A stretch of 45,447 bases of DNA from contig JAVWIF010000009.1 of the NCBI GenBank assembly GCA_036639635.1, positions 1 through 45,447 on the forward strand, read 5' to 3'. Each line of letters opens with the position of its first letter. Position 1 is the stretch's first letter. This stretch comes from JAVWIF01 sp036639635. GTDB taxonomy: Bacteria > Bacillota_I > Bacilli_A > Erysipelotrichales > Erysipelotrichaceae. Below, piece after piece: positions 33,063 through 39,935 of this stretch. The notes beneath the pieces were generated by a model, which saw only the letters and a list, made by a program, of their open reading frames with translations, made no database searches and had not been told where the DNA came from. A program made the position numbers and the translations under genes.

Positions 33063-34833
33063 TATGGCAAATATTGAAGATAAGTTAGCAATTCTACCAG
33101 CATTACCAGGCTGTTATATCATGAAGAACAAAGCAGGCGAAATTATTTATGTTGGGAAAGCAAAGAAGTTAAAAAATCGGGTACGACAATACTTTGTAGG
33201 AGCTCATGATTTTAAAACAACTCGACTCGTTAGTCATATTGATGATTTTGAATATATCGTAACAAGCAGTGAAAAAGAAGCATTGTTACTAGAAATTAAT
33301 TTAATAAAAAAGCATACACCGCCTTATAACATTATGTTTATGGATGATAAAACCTATCCTTATGTAAAACTATCCAAAGAAAAAGCCCCTATCTTGAAAG
33401 TGGTTCGTCATACCCGTGATAAGAACGCGTATTACTTTGGACCTTTTCCTAATAGTGGAGCAGCTTATGATAGTGTAAAGCTATTAAATCGGATGTTTCC
33501 TTTACGTAAATGTAAAAGATTACCAAAGAAAGAATGCTTATACTTTCATATGGGACAATGTTTAGCTCCTTGTGTAAATAGTATTGAAGACCGCGTTTAT
33601 GAAGAAATGGTCAGTGGTATACAAAAGTTTTTAAAAGGAGATACCAAGGATAAAATCGCTGCTCTTACAGCGGAAATGCAAGAAGCAAGTGAAGCCTTAA
33701 ACTTTGAAGTAGCACAAGAAAAAAGGGATTTAATCCAAGCGATTGAACATGTTACGGATAAACAACAAATTGATTTTAAAGATCGTAAAGATCGTGATGT
33801 TTTTGGTTGTTATGTGGATAAGGGCTATATTTCTATCCAAGCTTTTTTTGTACGAGGAGGAAAGCTATTAGAGCGTACGTTATCCATTACGCCTTTATAT
33901 GAAGAGGAAGAAGAAGCATTCATTGCCTTTATTTTACAGTACTATCATGCCAATCCTTTACCACAAGAAATACTTTTACCCAATACTTATGATGCTACGC
34001 ATTTACAAGAAATACTTGATACAAAGATACTTCAACCAATACGTGGTGATAAATTAAAACTTGTGGAAATGGTAATCCATAACGCAAAGAATTCTCATAA
34101 ACAAAAGTTTGATTTAGTAGAACGTAAAGAAAGCCGTAGAATAGAAGGCATGGAACAATTATGTAACTTACTTCAAAAAGAAGTCCATCGTATTGAACTG
34201 TTTGATAATTCCCATATTTCAGGTACTTTTAATGTTTCTGGAATGGTCGTTTATCATGATGGCTTGCCTTGTAAAAAAGAATATCGAACCTTTCGACTCG
34301 ATACGTATCGCTCCGACTTAGATTCAATGAAAGAAGTTGTATATCGGCGCTATTTTCGTATTTTAAAGGAGGCTGGGAAGTTTCCTGACTTGTTGATAGT
34401 TGATGGTGGGCTTTTACAGATACGTGCCGCTAAAGAGATATTAACTGCCTTAGATATTCCTCTATTAATTTGTGGCTTAGTAAAAGATGACAATCATCAT
34501 ACAGCGAACTTAATGGATGTGTCTGGTAATATTTTACAAGTACCAAGAGACTCATCACTGTTTTTCTTACTAACGCAAATGCAAGATGAAGTTCATCGCT
34601 ATGCGATTAGTTATCATCGACGGATTCGTAATGTGGCGATGACCAAATCTATTTTAGATGAGGTGGAAGGTATTGGGGAAGTACGTAAAAAAGAAATATG
34701 GAAACACTTTGGATCATTGAAACGTTTAAAAGAGGCAACACTTACAGAACTAGAACAAGTAGTACCAGCCAAGGCTGCACAAAATGTGTACAATATTCTC
34801 CATAATACAGACCAAAAATCAAGTGATGCATAA
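33055..34833 (+). CDS. uvrC: Excinuclease ABC subunit C
   Basis: Nucleotide-excision repair nuclease (592 aa) that incises on both sides of a lesion marked by UvrB. Domain order: GIY-YIG nuclease (about 13-95; G-C-Y-I-M...E-I-I-Y-V-G-K-A-K), Cys cluster C-L-Y-F-H-M-G-Q-C-L-A-P-C, UVR motif (about 205-235), the RNase H-like second nuclease (V-H-R-I-E-L-F-D-N-S-H-I-S-G and L-L-I-V-D-G-G), and C-terminal HhH repeats (V-E-G-I-G-E-V-R-K-K). AAAGGA 9 bases before 33055 supports the first ATG. Confidence 0.96.
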   Translation: MANMANIEDKLAILPALPGCYIMKNKAGEIIYVGKAKKLKNRVRQYFVGAHDFKTTRLVSHIDDFEYIVTSSEKEALLLEINLIKKHTPPYNIMFMDDKTYPYVKLSKEKAPILKVVRHTRDKNAYYFGPFPNSGAAYDSVKLLNRMFPLRKCKRLPKKECLYFHMGQCLAPCVNSIEDRVYEEMVSGIQKFLKGDTKDKIAALTAEMQEASEALNFEVAQEKRDLIQAIEHVTDKQQIDFKDRKDRDVFGCYVDKGYISIQAFFVRGGKLLERTLSITPLYEEEEEAFIAFILQYYHANPLPQEILLPNTYDATHLQEILDTKILQPIRGDKLKLVEMVIHNAKNSHKQKFDLVERKESRRIEGMEQLCNLLQKEVHRIELFDNSHISGTFNVSGMVVYHDGLPCKKEYRTFRLDTYRSDLDSMKEVVYRRYFRILKEAGKFPDLLIVDGGLLQIRAAKEILTALDIPLLICGLVKDDNHHTANLMDVSGNILQVPRDSSLFFLLTQMQDEVHRYAISYHRRIRNVAMTKSILDEVEGIGEVRKKEIWKHFGSLKRLKEATLTELEQVVPAKAAQNVYNILHNTDQKSSDA

Positions 34834-34871
34834 GATAAAGATAGGTAGGAAATGTATAGGGGGTAAAGGCT

Positions 34872-35078
34872 ATGCAAAAAATATTAACACAAAGAGAAAA
34901 AGAAGTTTTTGAACTTCTCATTTCCAATTATAGTACAAAAGAAATCGCAAACGTAATGGGCATCTCTGATAAAACCGTGAGAAATCATATATCTAATGTG
35001 ATGTTAAAGCTTGGTGTCAAAGGACGTGCACAAGCAGTTGTCGAATTATTAAAATTAAATGAGTTAACATTAGAATGA
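34872..35078 (+). CDS. GerE-type LuxR HTH regulator
   Basis: Stand-alone LuxR-type helix-turn-helix protein (68 aa), about the size of Bacillus GerE, a late mother-cell sporulation regulator. The HTH reads L-T-Q-R-E-K-E-V-F-E-L-L...S-T-K-E-I-A-N-V-M-G-I-S-D-K-T-V-R-N-H-I-S-N-V-M-L-K-L-G-V. The uvrC-gerE-gerM-yfcE gene neighbourhood resembles the Bacillus gerE-racE-gerM-ysnB region, which supports a sporulation link but not orthology. An AGGGGGT ribosome site precedes the ATG. Confidence 0.85.
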   Translation: MQKILTQREKEVFELLISNYSTKEIANVMGISDKTVRNHISNVMLKLGVKGRAQAVVELLKLNELTLE

Positions 35079-35080
35079 TA

Positions 35081-35114
35081 AAAAAGTGGAACCATAAAAA
35101 AGTTCCACTTTTTT
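35081..35114. terminator. Terminator after GerE-like gene
   Basis: AAAAAGTGGAAC pairs perfectly with GTTCCACTTTTT across a 9-base A-rich loop, followed by T. Symmetric A/T flanks allow either direction. Confidence 0.9.
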
Positions 35115-35180
35115 CATTAAAATTTAGGATTTTCACTTTTTTCTTCGTAAGTATCTATATAAGAGAAAAGAGGAAAATGT

Positions 35181-35672
35181 GTGAAAGAAATAAAAAGTAT
35201 ACGTATCACGCTTCAATGTAATGAAGCACAGTTTGCTTATTTAAAACATGAATTACAAGAAACTAGAAAGATGTATCAAAGCATTGCTAGTATCATTTCA
35301 AAAAGAGTAAAAGAATCACAGCGTGCTAAAAAACGTCGTATTCCCTTGTACTCTACACAAGAGATACAAGAAATCGTTACGAGCTATCAAAAGCGTTACT
35401 TACCCCAAATGGAACTTAAAGAAGCTAATATATTATGCAATGAATTAAAACATTTTCAAGTAGAACTAGATAATGGAACGCTTCATCAAATACCAGTTTA
35501 TTATGCATGTCATATCGTTCGTAAAACGCTAGCATGGAGAAAAATAGCCTTAGCCTCCTATTTACCAAATAAAGCAATCGTGAAGGAAGTCGATTTTCTT
35601 TGTGCAACCCTGTTTTATCGCAAACAAACCTTCTACCTAAACATAAAGTACCTACAGAATTGTCAGAAATGA
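35181..35672 (+). CDS. Hypothetical protein, no recognised family
   Basis: Basic, mainly helical protein of 163 aa without signal peptide or membrane segment; GTG start with AGAGG 7 bases upstream. The N-terminal S-I-R-I-T-L-Q strand is followed by long helices rich in Lys, Arg and Gln (for example KRVKESQRAKKRR), and the C-terminus ends in alternating hydrophobic strands (T-L-F-Y-R-K-Q-T-F-Y-L-N-I-K-Y-L). The layout suggests a nucleic-acid-binding protein but this is only an impression. It lies between a GerE-like gene and a VanY-like gene; possibly sporulation-associated by position. Confidence 0.55.
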   Translation: MKEIKSIRITLQCNEAQFAYLKHELQETRKMYQSIASIISKRVKESQRAKKRRIPLYSTQEIQEIVTSYQKRYLPQMELKEANILCNELKHFQVELDNGTLHQIPVYYACHIVRKTLAWRKIALASYLPNKAIVKEVDFLCATLFYRKQTFYLNIKYLQNCQK

Positions 35673-35696
35673 GAACGTGCAGCTCTCCTTTCTTTG

Positions 35697-35705
35697 TGCT
35701 ATAAT
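35697..35705 (+). promoter_or_regulatory. Extended -10 promoter before VanY-like gene
   Basis: TGC-TATAAT extended -10 element 18 bases before the ATG, which implies a very short leader; GAGGTGAG is the ribosome site. Confidence 0.45.
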
Positions 35706-35723
35706 TAATTTCGAGGTGAGCTT

Positions 35724-36791
35724 ATGCGGATAAAAAGAAGTCTTTTTGTAATATCTTTACTCGTTTTATTTTTGTTCTGTTATACGATCATGAATAAACA
35801 TTTTGATGAACTAGCTCGCTATCCTTATGAACTAAGTGAATCACAACGTAAACTTGTACTTGAACATTTAAATACAGATGAAATCAATACGTTAATATCT
35901 AATAAAATAGAACCTAAACAATTCTTACCATATATTGAAGAAGAAGGCTTTGAACTTAGTAATACGTTATGGTACGATAGTTTTTATCTAACCCAAAGTG
36001 AGAAACAATCTAAAAACTTTATTATCAGTTTCGTTAATAAATATAAAAGCCATTTACAATATAACGAAATCAAAGATTTAGTAAGTAATTATTCTTTCAA
36101 TGTAATGATTCGTTTCTTTGATGAAGGGGATGCTTATGTAAGTGGAACAAAACTTGTCGCAAATCCCGATTATAAATACACGATGTTGACAAGTAAACAA
36201 ACCATTCATAGTTATGAACCTAAAGATTTAGTATCTGTGGGTAGTTTACCACATACAAGTATTGTCAAAGATGCAAATGATATATTAGTAAAGAGTGAAG
36301 TTTTAGCACCTTTACAACAACTTTGTGACGCCGCAAAAGAAATAAATGGGAAAGCATATGGGGACATGCAATTAGTAGCTGGATATATTTCTTATGAAGA
36401 TCAAATAAAGTTGTATGAGAATGCCATAAAGAAACATAACGGAAAAGACTTAAAAGAGTTTTGGGATTATCCAGGACAAAGTGAATATCAATTAGGGTAT
36501 AGTGTACAACTTTTACCTAATGAGGTACAAGCGGATATTACCAATCGAGAAATGGAAACAAATGCGGAAAATAAAGTAAGTATTAGTGAAGGTGAACGTG
36601 AACAAGAAATTTGGTTAAAGGATAATGCTTATAAGTATGGCTTTGTTATTCGTTATACCAAAGCAAACGAAGATGTGACAGGCAAGAAACATCAACCCTA
36701 TACGTTACGCTATGTAGGAAAAGAAATGGCCAAACAAATGCATGATAAAAACTTACCATTAGAAGAAGTAACCCTAAGCGAATATAAATAG
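35724..36791 (+). CDS. VanY/DacB-like protein lacking all metal and catalytic residues (pseudoenzyme)
   Basis: Exported or membrane-anchored protein of 355 aa: N-terminal hydrophobic segment (about 6-24), a 165-residue unique region, and a C-terminal domain with the fold signature of VanY D,D-carboxypeptidases. Aligning by eye, the zinc motif S-x-H-x-x-G-x-A-x-D is S-E-Y-Q-L-G-Y-S-V-Q (H to Tyr255, D to Gln262) and E-P-W-H-L-R-Y-V-G is Q-P-Y-T-L-R-Y-V-G (E to Gln324, H to Thr327). Fold residues between them are retained (A-G-Y-I-S...Q-I-K-L-Y, W-L-x-x-N-A-x-x-Y-G-F). It therefore cannot be a zinc peptidase; a peptidoglycan-binding role is likely. The neighbourhood suggests sporulation or cell envelope work. 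Confidence 0.8.
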   Translation: MRIKRSLFVISLLVLFLFCYTIMNKHFDELARYPYELSESQRKLVLEHLNTDEINTLISNKIEPKQFLPYIEEEGFELSNTLWYDSFYLTQSEKQSKNFIISFVNKYKSHLQYNEIKDLVSNYSFNVMIRFFDEGDAYVSGTKLVANPDYKYTMLTSKQTIHSYEPKDLVSVGSLPHTSIVKDANDILVKSEVLAPLQQLCDAAKEINGKAYGDMQLVAGYISYEDQIKLYENAIKKHNGKDLKEFWDYPGQSEYQLGYSVQLLPNEVQADITNREMETNAENKVSISEGEREQEIWLKDNAYKYGFVIRYTKANEDVTGKKHQPYTLRYVGKEMAKQMHDKNLPLEEVTLSEYK

Positions 36792-36850
36792 TCATTCTCA
36801 TATTCTTTTTTAGGAACATCACCCATAGACTGTAGTAGGTGGTGAATGAA

Positions 36851-37822
36851 ATGCATCGATTTAGAAAACAAATCGCTTTTATCTTTGGGGCAATTGCTTT
36901 GTTTACGTACTTATCAATTGCATACTATCCAGAAAAAAAAGTGAGTGCACCAGTTGTTTCATTAAAAGAAGAAAATACGTATATGCAAATATACTTAAAG
37001 GATGCAAGTAATACGTTGGTACCTTTATCAATTCCAATCAATCAAGAACATAGTGAGGAAGATAAGTTACAATTATTATTTGCTTATATGAGTGGAAAAC
37101 AGCACATAAAAGGATTTGAACCATTGTTTACAAAAGAATGTGCTCCTTTAAAAATAATGAAAAAAGATAAGATGGTAAGCTTATATTTTGATGATACGTT
37201 TAAAAACTATCATAAAGATGATGAATTAAGAGTGCTAGAAGCAATTACTTGGGGAGCTAGTCAATTTAGAGATATTGAACAAATTCAATTGTATTTGAAT
37301 AATGTCTTATTGACAAAGATGCCAATTACGCATACTCCAATTCCTGCAATACTAACTCGTCGCATTGGAATTAATAACTTTGAAAATGCAACGAGTAGTC
37401 TGCACTTATCTACTCCTTTAACGGTTTTCTATACGAAAAACGTGTCTGGGGTGACATATATGGTTCCTAAGACGAAGCGTGTTGTTTTAGAGGGCGATAG
37501 TATGCAATCTAGTATTACTAATATCCTTGCGGATATTAGTTCTTCAACAGATTTAAAAGCACCGTTGAGTATCGAAAACATTAGCGTGAGCGATGCCAAT
37601 ATAAAAGATCGTACAATTTCTTTAGAGTTAAATAAGAATATTTTAGCAAGTAATCAAAGTGTAAAACAAGATGTATACGATTCTTTAGTACTTTCTTTAG
37701 GTATGTTACCAAATATTGAAAACGTTGAAGTGAAAGTAAAGGGTGTTGTAGTAAGTCCTCAAAGCACTAAGAAAGGGAGCCAAAGTGTCTATAATTTGTT
37801 GTATAATGAAGTAATATTCTAA
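36851..37822 (+). CDS. gerM: GerM domain-containing (spore germination/sporulation) protein
   Basis: Membrane-anchored protein of 323 aa: N-terminal hydrophobic segment (about 8-25) and two GerM domains in the extracytoplasmic part, seen as repeated blocks ending in R-V-L-E-A-I-T-W-G-A-S-Q-F...I-E-Q-I-Q-L-Y-L-N and Y-D-S-L-V-L-S-L-G-M-L-P-N-I-E-N-V-E-V-K-V. In Bacillus GerM helps tether the SpoIIIAH-SpoIIQ complex during engulfment. The ATG at 36851 is favoured by AGGTGG 8 bases upstream over a GTG at 36839. Located between the VanY-like gene and the YfcE-like gene. Confidence 0.82.
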   Translation: MHRFRKQIAFIFGAIALFTYLSIAYYPEKKVSAPVVSLKEENTYMQIYLKDASNTLVPLSIPINQEHSEEDKLQLLFAYMSGKQHIKGFEPLFTKECAPLKIMKKDKMVSLYFDDTFKNYHKDDELRVLEAITWGASQFRDIEQIQLYLNNVLLTKMPITHTPIPAILTRRIGINNFENATSSLHLSTPLTVFYTKNVSGVTYMVPKTKRVVLEGDSMQSSITNILADISSSTDLKAPLSIENISVSDANIKDRTISLELNKNILASNQSVKQDVYDSLVLSLGMLPNIENVEVKVKGVVVSPQSTKKGSQSVYNLLYNEVIF

Positions 37823-37860
37823 TAAATGGAATAAAATGTAAAATTACAAAAAAACTTTCA

Positions 37861-37892
37861 CAAAAAAAACTTTGCAATTAGAGTTTTTTTTG
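37861..37892 (+). terminator. Terminator after gerM
   Basis: AAAAAACT and AGTTTTTT pair around an AT-rich loop; a long T run follows. The hairpin lacks GC pairs, so it is only moderately strong. Confidence 0.55.
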
Positions 37893-37915
37893 TTATTATA
37901 GATGCGGTGGTAAAA

Positions 37916-38404
37916 ATGAAAGTTATTCTTGTGAGCGATAGCCATGGAAAAGACGAAGTATTACAGGATATTTTAAATAAATATCCGAATGCTGATGCTT
38001 ATATCCACTGTGGCGATATTGAAACAGATGCATCAGAGTTTCCCCAATTTGTAACAGTTTGTGGAAATAACGATATATTTTTTGATTACCCTAACGAAAA
38101 AGTATTAACTTTAGGAAAACATCGTCTCTTTATCACCCATTCTCACCAATTCATGTTTAATAACAGAGTCGAGCAACTTGCGCAAAAGGCACGTAGCTTA
38201 GATTGTGATATTGCTTGTTATGGACATACGCATGTTGCACATGATGAAAGCGTGCTAGGAGTGCGTGTGATTAATCCAGGTTCTATTTGGAGAAGTCGTG
38301 ATGGTCGAGATCCTTCTTATGTAATTCTTACATTGGAAGATGATGATGTTGATGTAGAATTTGTTTTTCTACCACAAAAAAAGATGAAATACTTTTGGCA
38401 ATAG
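37916..38404 (+). CDS. YfcE/MJ0936-type metallophosphoesterase
   Basis: Calcineurin-like phosphoesterase (162 aa) with all metal-site blocks: V-S-D-S-H-G (D and H), H-C-G-D-I-E, C-G-N-N-D, T-H-S-H and Y-G-H-T-H-V-A. Family members hydrolyse phosphodiesters in vitro; the physiological substrate is not established. The ATG at 37916 is preferred because GGTGG lies 7 bases ahead, inside the alternative GTG start. The position after gerM mirrors gerM-rph-ysnA-ysnB of Bacillus, without rph and ysnA. Confidence 0.92.
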   Translation: MKVILVSDSHGKDEVLQDILNKYPNADAYIHCGDIETDASEFPQFVTVCGNNDIFFDYPNEKVLTLGKHRLFITHSHQFMFNNRVEQLAQKARSLDCDIACYGHTHVAHDESVLGVRVINPGSIWRSRDGRDPSYVILTLEDDDVDVEFVFLPQKKMKYFWQ

Positions 38405-38409
38405 GTTAT

Positions 38410-38432
38410 AACCGTATAGAGTACGGCTTTTT
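38410..38432 (+). terminator. Terminator after metallophosphoesterase gene
   Basis: ACCGTA and TACGGC/T pair around TAGAG and are followed by five T residues. Confidence 0.75.
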
Positions 38433-38516
38433 GTGGTGTAATGAGGTTTATTACCTATAGGAAACTATAGTTAATATAGAGTGTATAAGTACACATAAAG
38501 AAAGGTGTTAAAACTT

Positions 38517-39707
38517 ATGGAAAGAAAAGTAGGAACAGTATCCAGAGGGGTTAGATGCCCAATTATTCGTGAAGGAGATGATTTAGCTAGTATCGTTACG
38601 CAAAGCGTATTAGAAGCAGCAAAATCAGAAAGCTTTGACCTTCGTGATAAAGATGTAGTCGCAGTAACAGAAAGTATTGTCGCAAGATCACAAGGAAACT
38701 ATGCATCAGTAGATGCAATAGCTAAAGATGTGAAGGTAAAACTTGGTGGAGAAACCATCGGTGTTATTTTCCCAATCCTTAGTAGAAACCGTTTTGCTAT
38801 TTGTTTAAGAGGAATTGCAAAAGGTGCTAAAAAGGTAGTCTTAATGTTAAGCTATCCAAGTGATGAGGTAGGGAACGAATTAGTATCCCTAGATAAATTG
38901 GATGAAGCACAAATTAATCCATATAGTGATGTTTTATCATTAGAGAAATACCGTGCTTTATTTGGAGAAAACAAACATGAATTCACAGGTGTTGATTACG
39001 TTGATTACTATAGTGAATTAATTACTTCTTGTGGAGCTGAAGTAGAAGTAATCTTCGCTAACAACCCAAAAACAATTCTTAACTATACAAAAAATGTATT
39101 AACTTGTGATATTCATACACGTGCTAGAACAAAACGTATCTTAAAAGCCAATGGAGCAAACATTGTTTGTGGTTTAGATGATATTCTAACATCTTCTATT
39201 GATGGTTCTGGATACAATACAAACTATGGTTTATTAGGTTCTAACAAATCAACAGAAAACACAGTAAAACTATTCCCAAGAGAATGTAATGACTTAGTAG
39301 AAACAATTCAAGCCAATATCTTAAAAGAAACTGGTAAGAACATTGAAGTCATGGTCTATGGAGATGGTGCATTTAAAGATCCTATCGGTAAGATTTGGGA
39401 ATTGGCTGATCCATGTGTTTCTCCTGCTTATACAACAGGATTAGAAGGAACACCTAGTGAACTAAAATTAAAATACTTAGCAGATAATGACTTCGCTGAT
39501 TTAAGTGGAGATGCATTAAAACAAGCAATTGAAACAAAGATTAAAGAAAAAGGAAATGACCTTGTTGGAAATATGGCTGCACAAGGAACTACACCACGTA
39601 GATTAACTGATTTAATTGGTTCTTTATGTGACTTAACAAGTGGTTCAGGAGACAAAGGAACACCAGTTGTCTTAATCCAAGGATATTTCGATAACTTTAC
39701 AAATTAG
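38517..39707 (+). CDS. CofE-like F420-0:gamma-glutamyl ligase family protein
   Basis: Protein of 396 aa resembling the CofE ligase family, which adds glutamate to coenzyme F420-0 in methanogens and actinobacteria. N-terminal blocks R-C-P-I-I-R-E-G-D-D-L, D-V-V-A-V-T-E-S-I-V-A-R-S-Q-G-N-Y and S-R-N-R-F are characteristic. Firmicutes of this type are not known to make F420, so the real substrate is probably another acid or amino acid. Start chosen at ATG 38517; a GTG at 38505 lies within AAAGG. It is a monocistronic unit with its own terminator. In-frame reading is clean and codon choice resembles that of housekeeping genes. Confidence 0.8.
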   Translation: MERKVGTVSRGVRCPIIREGDDLASIVTQSVLEAAKSESFDLRDKDVVAVTESIVARSQGNYASVDAIAKDVKVKLGGETIGVIFPILSRNRFAICLRGIAKGAKKVVLMLSYPSDEVGNELVSLDKLDEAQINPYSDVLSLEKYRALFGENKHEFTGVDYVDYYSELITSCGAEVEVIFANNPKTILNYTKNVLTCDIHTRARTKRILKANGANIVCGLDDILTSSIDGSGYNTNYGLLGSNKSTENTVKLFPRECNDLVETIQANILKETGKNIEVMVYGDGAFKDPIGKIWELADPCVSPAYTTGLEGTPSELKLKYLADNDFADLSGDALKQAIETKIKEKGNDLVGNMAAQGTTPRRLTDLIGSLCDLTSGSGDKGTPVVLIQGYFDNFTN

Positions 39708-39714
39708 TTTTTAA

Positions 39715-39762
39715 CAAAAAAGGAATGAACTAGTGAAACATCCTAGGACATTCCTTTTTTTT
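39715..39762 (+). terminator. Terminator after CofE-like gene
   Basis: AAAAAGGAATG and CATTCCTTTTT pair; the interior loop contains CTAG/CTAG pairing, and a T run follows. Confidence 0.85.
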
Positions 39763-39872
39763 GTACTTTTATAGATAAACTATGTATAGGTTTCATGAAC
39801 ATCATTACATATGTAATAATAATACGGGTTTTACAAAAAACACCAAACGATAACGAAAACAACCACGATGGG

Positions 39873-39901
39873 TTGTAAACTATACGTAATTCATCTATAA
39901 T
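39873..39901 (+). promoter_or_regulatory. Promoter of dCache-GGDEF-EAL gene
   Basis: TTGTAA (39873-39878), exactly 17 bases, TATAAT (39896-39901); start codon 35 bases downstream. No c-di-GMP riboswitch was recognised in the short leader. Confidence 0.8.
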
Positions 39902-39935
39902 AGATGTACAAACAGTTCAATAGAGGAAGAATATA

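Noticed and set aside
35181..35672. TnpB/Cas12f-like fragment
   Set aside because: The N-terminal strand-helix pattern is vaguely similar, but no RuvC acidic motifs or zinc finger are present.
36798..36831. Sigma-E promoter before gerM (TCATATT ... CATAGACT)
   Set aside because: The hexamers look plausible, but the 19-base spacer is too long and one -10 base is wrong.
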